Shown piece by piece: positions 1 to 6,356 of a stretch of DNA of 8,767 nucleotides. Each line of letters begins with the position of its first letter. Positions within the stretch are counted from its first letter, which is position 1. The position numbers and the translations under genes are program-made. Location: positions 1 to 8,767 of the forward strand of contig DASWYB010000070.1 in NCBI GenBank assembly GCA_036405195.1. The letters are read 5' to 3'. The notes beneath the pieces were generated by a model. It made no database searches and was not told where the DNA came from. It was given only the letters and a program-made list of their open reading frames with translations. This stretch comes from DASWYB01 sp036405195 (GTDB lineage Bacteria > Patescibacteriota > UBA1384 > 2-12-FULL-50-11 > DASWYB01).

Positions 1-33
1 TTAATTTTGTAAATTATAACTAACACAGAATAC

Positions 34-68
34 AAAAAAGGAGCTAGCCACATGACTAACTCCTTTTT
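34..68 (-). terminator. Intrinsic terminator of the left minus-strand gene pair
   Basis: A 9-bp stem pairs 35-43 (AAAAAGGAG) with 60-68 (CTCCTTTTT), and a few more pairs (45-47 with 56-58) are possible inside. Read on the minus strand, the hairpin ends in a run of six U, as expected of a Rho-independent terminator. It lies about 18 bases past the stop codon of the 88-residue gene. On the plus strand it also has five T, so it may act in both directions. Confidence 0.85.
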
Positions 69-85
69 AAGAGAGGACAATAACC

Positions 86-352
86 TTATTCCGCTTCACA
101 CAACTCAGCTAACTTTCGCACTACCACTTCTGAATCTTTCAGAAACGCTACGGCTACGGGAGTTTCATCTCCATATTCGTCGAGTTCCGTTATTAAGACC
201 GCTCGATTGCTTTGTGTATAGTCAAGCTCTTGATAGGGAGCGTGGCTCGGCTTTGAATATGCGGCACGAAGGGTAAACACCTGCTTGCGAGCAATTCGAT
301 CAACGAGCTGTTGGAGTAATAACTGGGAGTAGAGTTTTAATGTCTGAATCAT
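86..352 (-). CDS. Conserved-looking hypothetical protein, 88 aa
   Basis: I do not recognise this protein. The predicted product is 88 residues with no signal peptide and no membrane segment. The N-terminal half looks helical (LKLYSQLLLQQLVDRIARK). The C-terminal half is acidic with alternating hydrophobics (VLITELDE, TPVAVAFL) and ends LAELCEAE. The start is supported by AAAGGA at 360-365, seven bases before the ATG. It is the second gene of a probable two-gene unit, 52 bases after the YggT-like gene, and is followed directly by an intrinsic terminator. A real gene is likely because of the ribosome binding site, the terminator and the operon position. The overlapping plus-strand frame (52-276) starts inside the terminator hairpin and has no ribosome binding site. 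Function cannot be inferred. Confidence 0.7.
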   Translation of the reverse strand: MIQTLKLYSQLLLQQLVDRIARKQVFTLRAAYSKPSHAPYQELDYTQSNRAVLITELDEYGDETPVAVAFLKDSEVVVRKLAELCEAE

Positions 353-404
353 GGGAACTTCCTTTCACTTTGTAGTTTTTATACTTGCGTTCAGGAACGG
401 TTTT

Positions 405-764
405 TCATATCGTTGGCCTTAAAGATTCAATGAGCGCATTGATGAGGATTCCAATCAACGCAACTGAGAACATTGTAAGGAGTGTGGCAATTTCGAGCAC
501 AAGGCCGCCCGACTGAACCGTTGAAACGATTCTAAGAAACGGAGTAACGAGCCATTCAGTAAGACGATATATCCAAGTTGTTAATGAGGTATCCGCTGCG
601 CCAAAAAGGCGAAAAACGAATCTGAGTACGAGAAGAGACTCAAGAAATCCGACAAGAAACCAAACCAATTGTCCAAGCGTTGAGCCCAGGCTACGTACGG
701 AACTCTCTGCCTCGCGACGGGTATAAAAGTCGTGATAATCACCGACGGAGCGAATTGTTGGCAC
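405..764 (-). CDS. YggT-like small integral membrane protein
   Basis: The 119-residue product has two hydrophobic segments, at about residues 31-54 (QLVWFLVGFLESLLVLRFVF) and 87-112 (GLVLEIATLLTMFSVALIGI). Between them is an amphipathic stretch reading LTTWIYRLTEWLVTPFLRIV. The pattern RFVFRLFGA, then W-Y-LT-LV-PF-RI, then LEIATLL, resembles the YggT family (Pfam YGGT), whose members are small membrane proteins often found near cell-division or lipoprotein genes and whose molecular role is not settled. The start is GTG at 762-764, preceded by a perfect AAAGGAGG at 769-776; no ATG is available near the N-terminus. A TATGAT hexamer lies upstream on the minus strand, but its -35 is poor, so I do not call a promoter. 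The N-terminal 25 residues (polar, RREAESS) would lie in the cytoplasm if the usual positive-inside rule holds. Family assignment is by pattern only. Confidence 0.72.
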   Translation of the reverse strand: MPTIRSVGDYHDFYTRREAESSVRSLGSTLGQLVWFLVGFLESLLVLRFVFRLFGAADTSLTTWIYRLTEWLVTPFLRIVSTVQSGGLVLEIATLLTMFSVALIGILINALIESLRPTI

Positions 765-1210
765 CTTACCTCCTTTCTTGAAGCACCCTTGTACTGACTA
801 ACTGTTTCATCCTCAAGCTTCCTGCCTATCATAAAAGTATCCGGGCTCTGCTTCATCGGGAGATACGCCAAAAAACCGAAACCGCTTATTTGCCGAATTA
901 GAGAAAGCGACAAGTTCAAAATTACGAACTCAAGATAAATATATTTACAGGCATAAAGAATATATGCTTAGAATCGCTGTACAAAAAATTAGTTCGCGCA
1001 GTGCCATTATTTAGAACTCTACGACAAGACAATGCGGGGGAAATACACTAGGATTAGACATGTCATCCCGCAACGTATCTGGCATTAACCAATTCGATTA
1101 ATTCTTGTATCGGGGAACGTGTTCATGAAGCTGTGGCTCTATGGAGCACCCCACACCTAAAAAGAAAAAGGGTTAGCATTGCACAGACTCATACGTAGCG
1201 GAGTATACCG

Positions 1211-1250
1211 AACGTCTTCCTTTGCCACCATGGTACGGGAGGACGTTTTT
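1211..1250 (+). terminator. Terminator-like hairpin with U tract, no obvious gene upstream
   Basis: AACGTCTTCCT at 1211-1221 pairs with 1237-1247 (11 pairs, including two G-T). The loop contains the self-complementary ACCATGGT, and a run of five T occupies 1246-1250. This is the shape of a Rho-independent terminator on the plus strand. No plus-strand gene precedes it in the window, so either an unannotated short transcript ends here or the fold is fortuitous. Confidence 0.4.
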
Positions 1251-1317
1251 AGATAAGGAGTTATTTTTCATAGTGAAACATTTCTTTGAGATATCATTAT
1301 AAAAAGCTATCGCTTTG

Positions 1318-1383
1318 TTGGAGGACAGGGGACTTAATTTCCGGAAGCAGTCCCCTACCCTCCAACTCCTCCCACCCCCGCAC
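1318..1383 (-). repeat. G-rich palindromic element, copy 1 (inverted)
   Basis: Read on the minus strand from 1383 down, this begins GTGC and then runs through G tracts (GGGGG, GGG, GGG, GGGG). It ends in a strong hairpin in which 1349-1365 pairs with 1318-1334: 15 of 17 positions match, with two central mismatches and a 14-base loop. The order GTGC, G tracts, hairpin is the same as in the copy at 1445-1509 on the other strand, and the two align over most of their length with small gaps. The G tracts satisfy a loose G-quadruplex pattern. There is no coding potential. It resembles one half of a REP/BIME-type element in architecture, though I do not claim homology to the enterobacterial REP family. 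Confidence 0.7.
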
Positions 1384-1444
1384 CGGACAAGGAGAATCTT
1401 TTGATATGAAAATGCCACTCTTTAATTAAGTATTCTGTATGAGC

Positions 1445-1509
1445 GTGCAGGGGTTGGGAGTGGTGAGGGATAGGGGGCCGCTTCGCAAGTAGGCCCCCTT
1501 GTCCCTTAC
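1445..1509 (+). repeat. G-rich palindromic element, copy 2 (direct)
   Basis: This plus-strand copy begins GTGC and continues with GGGG, GGG, GGG and GGGGG tracts. It then forms a hairpin in which GTGAGGGA (1463-1470) and GGGGGCC (1473-1479) pair with GGCCCCC (1492-1498) and TCCCTTAC (1502-1509), around an internal CTTCGCAAG mini-hairpin at 1481-1489. It is the mirror partner of the element at 1318-1383, and a 61-base AT-rich linker separates the two. Because the copies are inverted, the 5' G-rich arm of this copy can also pair with the C-rich arm at about 1358-1383, so the whole of 1318-1509 can fold as one cruciform or RNA domain. Confidence 0.7.
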
Positions 1510-1540
1510 CCCCGGCCGGAGGCCAAAACCACTTAATTCA

Positions 1541-1600
1541 GATTGCCGCGATGCGCTCGCAATGACATGCAATCCAGATCCTGAAATAAGTTCAGGAGGA
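1541..1600. repeat. Two short dispersed-type palindromes
   Basis: At 1541-1566 there is GATTGC...GCAATGACA, with a CGC-GAT-GCG core nested inside ATTGC/GCAAT. Immediately after it, TCCTGAA (1579-1585) and TTCAGGA (1591-1597) form a second palindrome with a five-base loop. From memory, both motif types occur as high-copy intergenic repeats in many unrelated bacterial genomes, often side by side as here; copy number in this genome cannot be seen from one window. They sit 31 bases after the second G-rich element, so this intergenic stretch seems to collect repeats. Confidence 0.5.
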
Positions 1601-1655
1601 TATACATTTTAGACCTCTCGCTGATTCGAGATGCCACACAAAGCTTTTGAGCATC

Positions 1656-1690
1656 AAAAAAAAACTCCTGCCATTTGGAAGGAGTTTTTT
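1656..1690 (-). terminator. Intrinsic terminator of rnpB (possibly bidirectional)
   Basis: AACTCCT at 1663-1669 pairs with AGGAGTT at 1680-1686 around a small loop, flanked by nine A (1656-1664) and six T (1685-1690). On the minus strand this gives a hairpin followed by a long U run, three bases past the end of the RNase P RNA P1 helix. The T run on the other side would let it stop plus-strand transcription too. Confidence 0.9.
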
Positions 1691-1693
1691 AAT

Positions 1694-2080
1694 GCTTCAA
1701 GATGTTCGATAAGCCGAGTTTTGTCTGACCATAAGGCGAGACGGCAATCTATCTAAGCGTTCGGGCCCAAAAGGCGTCTGGCGAGTAACCATTGACGATA
1801 AAGGGTCCATCGAACTTGCACTACGCTGGGTTTTCCAACGAGCTTTGTCACCAAAGCCGCCGTGGGCTCTTACCCTCACCTTATTACGAGAATAAGGCTA
1901 TCCCTTGCGGGACACGATTTCAACCTTACCTGTACCCTTACGGGCCATTGGCGGTGTATTTTCTGTTGCACTTTCCCTAGGGTCTCCCCTGGTCGCCGTT
2001 AACGACAGCGCTACTCTGCAGTGCTCGGACTTTCCTCAATCCAGTCAAGCTGGATCGTAGCCGCCTAAACATCTTGAAGC
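1694..2080 (-). ncRNA. rnpB: RNase P RNA, bacterial type A
   Basis: This is the catalytic RNA of ribonuclease P, which trims the 5' leader from tRNA precursors. On the minus strand the hallmark conserved regions appear in order: GAGGAAAGTCCGAGC (2037-2023, CR-I), AGGGAAAGTGCAACAGAAAAT in the middle (around 1980-1958, where the family has AAAGTGCCACAGAAA), a GGTAAGGTTGAAA block, GGGTAAGAGCCCAC (about 1876-1862), and ACAAAACTCGGCTTA near the 3' end (about 1725-1711, CR-V). The ends are fixed by helix P1: GCTTCAAGATGTT at the 5' end (2080-2068) pairs perfectly over 13 bp with AACATCTTGAAGC at the 3' end (1706-1694). The length of about 387 nt fits type A. A promoter lies directly upstream and a terminator directly downstream, so it is an independent transcription unit between rnhB and the repeat-rich gap. 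Frames that cross it on either strand are not genes. Confidence 0.96.
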
Positions 2081-2086
2081 GCCTCA

Positions 2087-2115
2087 ATAATAGCATAAAA
2101 TCATTACTTTGTCGA
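2087..2115 (-). promoter_or_regulatory. Sigma70-type promoter of rnpB
   Basis: On the minus strand, TCGACA (2115-2110) and TATTAT (2092-2087) are separated by exactly 17 bases. Six bases downstream lies the first base of helix P1 of the RNase P RNA, so the predicted transcription start and the RNA 5' end agree. A good match for a constitutive promoter. Confidence 0.8.
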
Positions 2116-2165
2116 GTCAGAATACTCATCTGCTCGATACAGATTAAGTTAAAGTTATTTCGCTT

Positions 2166-2783
2166 TTATCGGGAGACAATAGATTTAATCGGCTTAAACG
2201 ATTGCCGATGTAAAATACAGGTTCCACGATCTTGCAGCGCCGATTGGTGGACTTTTGTACCATACCCCACGTGTTGATTAAATCCGTAGTACGGGTATTC
2301 CGAATGCGCGACTTCTCGCATGTAGGTGTCCCGATAAACCTTAGCAACAATCGAAGCTGCCGCGATGGAGGCTATCTTCGCATCGCCATCAACCACTGCG
2401 TCGCAGAAAAATAATTCAGTTTTCCACGGACGACCATCCAGAAGTACCACCTCGGGGGCAATAGGTAGACCCTGTAACGCCCGCTCATAAGCCAAATACT
2501 GCGCCTGTTGTAAGCCTAAGGCGTCAATCTCTTCGGCTGATACTTCACCAAGTGAAGATACGCCTAACTCCACAAGCTTAAAGGCTAATTCTTTACGTTG
2601 CTTCTCTGAGAAGGTTTTAGAGTCGCCCACGACGATATCGCAGGGGACATTGTGAAATACATAAGCGCACGCCACAAGTGGTCCAGCCCAGCAGCCACGA
2701 CCAACTTCGTCCAGGCCAGCAATTACCCGTTTACCAGCCTGTTGATGCTTTAATTCGTACTCCCACCCAGCGGTTGTTTTCAT
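2166..2783 (-). CDS. rnhB: Ribonuclease HII
   Basis: This enzyme cuts the RNA strand of RNA-DNA hybrids and removes ribonucleotides misincorporated in DNA. The 205-residue product carries the family signature GLDEVGRGCWAGPL at residues 23-36, with the catalytic Asp25-Glu26 pair and the GRG motif. It also has DSK at 54-56, LLDG with Asp116, and GDAKIASIAAASIVAKVYRD at 133-152, where Asp134 is the probable fourth metal ligand. The position of each acid relative to the others matches characterised RNases HII. I choose the ATG at 2783 (MKTTAGWEYE); the longer open frame upstream (to 2978) runs antisense into the receiver gene and looks unrelated to the family. AGGAG lies only one base before this ATG, unusually close, so initiation may be weak or nearly leaderless. 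A -10 (TATACT) sits about 35 bases upstream. The gene ends 50 bases before the rnpB promoter, with no clear terminator between. Confidence 0.95.
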   Translation of the reverse strand: MKTTAGWEYELKHQQAGKRVIAGLDEVGRGCWAGPLVACAYVFHNVPCDIVVGDSKTFSEKQRKELAFKLVELGVSSLGEVSAEEIDALGLQQAQYLAYERALQGLPIAPEVVLLDGRPWKTELFFCDAVVDGDAKIASIAAASIVAKVYRDTYMREVAHSEYPYYGFNQHVGYGTKVHQSALQDRGTCILHRQSFKPIKSIVSR

Positions 2784-2793
2784 GCTCCTACCA

Positions 2794-2822
2794 TTGCAGA
2801 AATTAAAGAAATTTGGTAGTAT
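2794..2822 (+). promoter_or_regulatory. Promoter of the receiver-domain gene
   Basis: TTGCAG (2794-2799) and TAGTAT (2817-2822) are separated by 17 bases on the plus strand. The predicted start, near 2829, leaves about 30 bases before the GTG start codon and includes its AAGGAG. The -10 overlaps the minus-strand -10 of rnhB. Confidence 0.6.
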
Positions 2823-2846
2823 ATTCGTGCTTGAGGCTATGTGCAC
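2818..2846 (-). promoter_or_regulatory. Probable rnhB promoter, overlapping the divergent one
   Basis: On the minus strand TATACT (2823-2818) is a good -10. Seventeen bases upstream the -35 position reads GTGCAC, a poor match. The predicted start near 2811 gives a leader of about 28 bases. The two divergent -10 boxes share five bases, so initiation in one direction should exclude the other. Confidence 0.45.
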
Positions 2847-2859
2847 AAGGAGATTGCAA

Positions 2860-3258
2860 GTGGAACGGAAGTGCTGGATCGTAAAGTACCAACCCGACAT
2901 GCGAGCATTCATCGCAAGGGTCGTCGAAAGCCACACCGGCCTGACACCCGTTACGGTCGACGATAGCTGGGAACTCACCCATCAAGACCCGCAGGAATGC
3001 CAAGGAGTAATCCTCGATAGCTATCAACAGAATCGCTACGTCGCGGATCTTATCCTGGAGACGCTCCGCATTTTGCTGCGAGATCGGTTTCTGGAGATAC
3101 CGATTATCCTCACTTCGACGGTCGATACCGACCGGCAAATCAACGAAACTATAATGCTCCAGAGCGAACGGAAAGTTCAGATCCACTTCATCAAACTGAA
3201 CTCCCCTTCCTGGCGAGAAGGTTTGCAGCGAATTCTCGAGCCACCCACCGGCGAATAG
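2860..3258 (+). CDS. Degenerate single-domain receiver (CheY-like) protein
   Basis: The 132-residue product has the layout of a response-regulator receiver domain and nothing else. Strand 1 is CWIVKYQPDMRAF (residues 5-17), strand 3 is GVILDSY with Asp53 at the phosphorylation position, strand 4 is IPIILTST with Thr85/Ser86, and strand 5 is IHFIKLN with Lys112. The spacing of Asp53, Thr85 and Lys112 closely follows CheY Asp57, Thr87 and Lys109. The acidic pair that binds magnesium (CheY Asp12-Asp13) is replaced by Lys9-Tyr10. The phospho-site pocket is therefore incomplete and normal phosphorylation is doubtful; the domain may instead signal through binding alone. There is no output domain. 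The start is GTG at 2860, seven bases after AAGGAG (2847-2852). By hand count 189 of 360 bases in 2881-3240 are G or C. Family assignment is by pattern; function is unknown. Confidence 0.72.
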   Translation: MERKCWIVKYQPDMRAFIARVVESHTGLTPVTVDDSWELTHQDPQECQGVILDSYQQNRYVADLILETLRILLRDRFLEIPIILTSTVDTDRQINETIMLQSERKVQIHFIKLNSPSWREGLQRILEPPTGE

Positions 3259-3283
3259 CCGGCACCCATCGACAGAATGAAAA

Positions 3284-3305
3284 GAGCGCCTCCGTGGAGG
3301 CGCTC
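3284..3305. terminator. Shared terminator hairpin between converging genes
   Basis: GAGCGCCTCC (3284-3293) and GGAGGCGCTC (3296-3305) form a perfect 10-bp GC-rich stem with a two-base (or four-base) loop. On the minus strand it is followed at once by TTTT, suiting termination of uvrA, whose stop codon is 11 bases away. On the plus strand a TTTTA tract follows after several bases, so it probably also serves the receiver gene. Confidence 0.85.
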
Positions 3306-3315
3306 AATTCTTTTA

Positions 3316-6207
3316 TTATGCAATGCTTAAAGGCTCGGCTAGAGGAACTTTTTCGGAAGTTGCTGGCTGCTTGCTCGCGGCAAGCACTTCAGCCAATGCC
3401 CGCCCCGTGTGAGAAGCCGTAACTTTTGCGACTTGTTCGGGAGTTCCTTCCGCTACTACCGAACCACCTTTATCTCCCCCATCAGGGCCAATATCAATAA
3501 TCCAATCAGCTGATTTAATGACGTCCATGTCATGCTCCACCACAATCACTGAGTTACCTTTATCAACAAGCGCCTGTAACACAGCCAAGAGACGTTTGTT
3601 ATCTTCAAAGTGCAGCCCGGTCGTGGGCTCGTCGAGAATGTAGAGCGTGTGGCCCGTGGATTGACGAGAAAGTTCGGTTGCTAATTTGATACGTTGGGCT
3701 TCCCCACCCGACAGCGTAGTTGCCGGCTGACCTAATCGCATATAACCTAATCCGACTTTTTGCAACACAGACAGCTTATGGTGAATCAGCTCGTCTTGTT
3801 TAAAGAATTCGACGGCCTCGTCAATCGTCATATCTAAGACATCGGCAATCGACTTACCGTTATAGAGTACTTCCATCGCTTCTTGGTTATAACGGCGTCC
3901 CTTACATTCCGAACAGGTGACGTACACGTCAGGCAAGAAGTTCATTTCGATTTTTAAAACGCCATCACCCTTACAGGTTTCACAGCGACCACCACGCAAG
4001 TTAAAACTAAAGTGTCCAGCATCGAAGTTGCGTTCAATCGCGGCAGGAGTCTCTGCAAAGAGTTCGCGGATTGGTCCAAAAATACCCGTATAGGTAACTG
4101 GGTTTGATCGAGGTGTTCGGCCAATCGGAGATTGGTCAATGTCGATCACCTTATCGATATGTTCCATACCGGTGATTTTTTGATGCTTACCTGGCACTAC
4201 TTTCGCCCGGTGGAATTTAACACTTAAGGCACGAGCAAGAATATCGGCCACAAGGGTCGATTTACCAGATCCCGAAACACCCGCAACCACAACAAACCGT
4301 TCTAACGGAAACTTGACCGTTACGTTTTTAAGATTAAATTCCTCGGCCCCATGCACCGTGAGCCACTTATCAGCAGCCTTGCGGCGTTTTGGGGGAACCT
4401 CAATGTAGTTACGGCCGGATAAATAAGCGCCTGTGAGAGAATTCGTGTCACTCATTACTTCGTCGGGTGTACCGGCAGCGATTAATTGGCCGCCTTTTTC
4501 GCCAGCGCCAGGGCCGATATCAATAATGTAGTCAGCCGCTTTCATAGTTTGCTCGTCGTGCTCCACTACGACAACGGTATTACCAATATCGCGTAACATA
4601 AAAAGTGTCTTTAAGAGACGTTCATGGTCACGGACGTGCAAACCAATACTCGGCTCGTCAAGAACGTAAATGACGCCCATAAGCTGCGATCCAAGCTGGG
4701 TTGCTAAACGAATACGCTGCGCTTCTCCCCCCGCCAAAGTCGAAGCACTACGGTCTAGCGTTAAGTAACCTAAGCCAACGTCGAGCAAAAAGCCGAGGCG
4801 CTGGGTGATTTCTCGAGCGAGTTGCTCGTAGACCATTTGGTTACGATCATTTTGAGTATGACCCGTCAGAAAGGCGCTCAATTCCTCGATTGTCATGCCA
4901 TTAATATCAACAATATTTTTACCTTGGACGGTAATACCTAAAATTTCGGCACGCAAACGCTGACCATGACAACTTGGACAGGTTCGAACAACCATGTATT
5001 TCTCAATCTCTTGGCGGAGATAGTCAGAATCAGTTTCGTCGTATCGACGGCGCAAGTTGGGAATAATACCTTCAAACTGCTCTTCTTCCGGAATCGAAGC
5101 ATTGTCCATATCCCCATAGAGTAACACATGGAGCTGTTTTTCTGTCAGCTCGCCAACCGGAGTATCGGTAAGCGAAACTTTATAACGGATGGCAAACGTT
5201 GAGAGCGACTTCTGATACCAGTTACTATGGCTCGTAATCCGGCTCCAGGGGCGGATAGCGCCTTCGCCTAGCGTAAGGCGTGGATTAGGCAAAATAAGCC
5301 CTTGGTCGAACTCTAAACGGGTCCCAAGCCCCTGGCAGACCGGGCAGGCGCCGTGCGGGCTATTAAAAGAGAATAGCCGTGGCTCAATTGTGGGCAGAGA
5401 AAAGCCACATTCGGGGCACGTATAATGCTCAGAATAGAATTTTTCTTCGCCCGTATTCTGGTTGAATAAAATCGTTAAACCATTTCCCAGCTGGAGAGCG
5501 CGTAAAACACCTTGCTCCAGTTCTTTCACGGTTTCACGGTCTTCACTGTAAATACCGAGTGTTAAGATCTCGGCTTCGATTGAGTGACGTTTATTGCGAT
5601 CGATGTCGAGAGTTAAGGCTTCTTCGATCGTCATACTCGTACCGTCGATACGGACTCGGTCGATTTTCGCTTTTTGGGCAGTTTTGAGCGCATATTTGTG
5701 CTCACCACGTTTATCAGAAATCAGCGGGGCATATACAACCACTTTTTGAGGCAAACCTAAGGCTTTTACATCTTCAAGCATGCGTTGCAAAATTTGCTCG
5801 GATGTTTGAGCAACGAGCTCTTCTTTAGGATGATGCGGGCAGTGAGGCGTTCCACATCGAGAAAATAAAAGACGCAAGAAGTCATACACTTCGGTAATCG
5901 TTCCTACCGTTGAACGAGGATTATGAGAAGCAGTCTTTTGATCGATCGCTATGGTCGGCGAAAGGCCTTCAATGGTATCAAACTCTGGTTTTTCCAAAGT
6001 ATCTAAAAATTGACGCGCGTAGCTGGAGAGACTTTCAACGTAGCGTCGTTGTCCTTCTGCAAACAGCGTGTCAAAGGCGAGTGAGGATTTTCCTGAACCC
6101 GAAAGTCCCGTGATAACAGTGAGAGAATTACGGGGAATACTAATCGTTACATTCTTGAGATTATGTTGGCGTGCCCCAGTAATTTTAATCGGACGGTTAT
6201 CGTGCAT
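3316..6207 (-). CDS. uvrA: Excinuclease ABC subunit A
   Basis: UvrA is the DNA-damage sensor of nucleotide excision repair; a UvrA dimer loads UvrB at lesions using two ABC-type ATPase sites. The 963-residue product is complete. In order it shows Walker A GLSGSGKS (34-41), a zinc module with Cys264, Cys267, Cys288 and Cys291, a CPSC knuckle at 410-413, ABC signature LAGGEAQR (491-498), and Walker B VIYVLDEPS (512-520). The second half has Walker A GVSGSGKS (643-650), a zinc module with Cys742, Cys745, Cys765 and Cys768 around the DNA-binding hairpin region, signature LSGGEAQR (832-839), and Walker B LYILDEPTT (855-863). All catalytic motifs are intact. The C-terminal tail after about residue 945 is a short, low-complexity extension. 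The start ATG (6207) follows AAGGGA at a suitable distance, and the protein aligns from its first residues (PIKITGARQHNLKNV). It is transcribed alone from a strong promoter; uvrB and uvrC are not in the window. Confidence 0.99.
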   Translation of the reverse strand: MHDNRPIKITGARQHNLKNVTISIPRNSLTVITGLSGSGKSSLAFDTLFAEGQRRYVESLSSYARQFLDTLEKPEFDTIEGLSPTIAIDQKTASHNPRSTVGTITEVYDFLRLLFSRCGTPHCPHHPKEELVAQTSEQILQRMLEDVKALGLPQKVVVYAPLISDKRGEHKYALKTAQKAKIDRVRIDGTSMTIEEALTLDIDRNKRHSIEAEILTLGIYSEDRETVKELEQGVLRALQLGNGLTILFNQNTGEEKFYSEHYTCPECGFSLPTIEPRLFSFNSPHGACPVCQGLGTRLEFDQGLILPNPRLTLGEGAIRPWSRITSHSNWYQKSLSTFAIRYKVSLTDTPVGELTEKQLHVLLYGDMDNASIPEEEQFEGIIPNLRRRYDETDSDYLRQEIEKYMVVRTCPSCHGQRLRAEILGITVQGKNIVDINGMTIEELSAFLTGHTQNDRNQMVYEQLAREITQRLGFLLDVGLGYLTLDRSASTLAGGEAQRIRLATQLGSQLMGVIYVLDEPSIGLHVRDHERLLKTLFMLRDIGNTVVVVEHDEQTMKAADYIIDIGPGAGEKGGQLIAAGTPDEVMSDTNSLTGAYLSGRNYIEVPPKRRKAADKWLTVHGAEEFNLKNVTVKFPLERFVVVAGVSGSGKSTLVADILARALSVKFHRAKVVPGKHQKITGMEHIDKVIDIDQSPIGRTPRSNPVTYTGIFGPIRELFAETPAAIERNFDAGHFSFNLRGGRCETCKGDGVLKIEMNFLPDVYVTCSECKGRRYNQEAMEVLYNGKSIADVLDMTIDEAVEFFKQDELIHHKLSVLQKVGLGYMRLGQPATTLSGGEAQRIKLATELSRQSTGHTLYILDEPTTGLHFEDNKRLLAVLQALVDKGNSVIVVEHDMDVIKSADWIIDIGPDGGDKGGSVVAEGTPEQVAKVTASHTGRALAEVLAASKQPATSEKVPLAEPLSIA

Positions 6208-6265
6208 TCGTTTCCCTTATTTTAGAACCTATTACAAGTCTCAATTTAGTATGTTCGTCCCGAGT

Positions 6266-6294
6266 AATATAGCAAAAAAATATAGTTTCTGCAA
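6266..6294 (-). promoter_or_regulatory. Sigma70-type promoter of uvrA
   Basis: On the minus strand TTGCAG (6294-6289) and TATATT (6271-6266) are separated by 17 bases, and the spacer is T-rich. The predicted start near 6259 gives a leader of about 50 bases with AAGGGA before the ATG. A lone GAACATAC half-site lies just downstream of the -10, but the second half of a Gram-positive-type LexA box is absent, so SOS control is not supported. Confidence 0.75.
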
Positions 6295-6356
6295 GTGTCA
6301 GAGCCCCCCTTTTTTATAACGGAGCATTTTGCTCTCAAGTGATTTGATTTTTCCAC

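Larger units (their letters stand above)
920..1655. other. Long gene-free stretch with repeats and hairpins
   Basis: I see no credible gene in these roughly 740 bases. The one frame of fair length here (minus strand 1173-1418) runs straight through a palindromic repeat, has no ribosome binding site and has a low-complexity product. I looked for tRNA, tmRNA and SRP RNA signatures and saw none. Between 920 and 1200 I find only AT-rich spacer and a short TGTCATCCCGC motif (1059-1069) of the kind that borders dispersed repeats. From 1211 onward there is a terminator-like hairpin, a pair of inverted G-rich palindromic elements and two short palindromes, listed separately. The stretch lies between the upstream end of the YggT-like gene and the 3' end of rnpB. 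Plus-strand termination signals here have no matching gene in the window. Confidence 0.6.

Noticed and set aside
1173..1418. Minus-strand frame of 81 codons
   Set aside because: It crosses the palindromic repeat and a terminator-like hairpin, has no ribosome binding site, and the product has no family pattern.
1697..1980. Open frames on both strands within 1697-1980
   Set aside because: They lie wholly in the RNase P RNA gene.
2166..2978. Long minus-strand frame giving RNase HII a 65-residue N-terminal extension
   Set aside because: The extension is antisense to the receiver gene, has no family similarity, and the ATG at 2783 places the catalytic Asp-Glu at the usual distance from the N-terminus.
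2803..3186. Minus-strand frame of 127 codons opposite the receiver gene
   Set aside because: It has no ribosome binding site or recognisable domain; the plus strand has a Shine-Dalgarno, a promoter and a receiver-like pattern.
6246..6260. Possible LexA/DinR box (GAACATAC) in the uvrA leader
   Set aside because: Only one half of the palindrome is present; the second half reads TAAATT instead of GTTC, so SOS control cannot be claimed.
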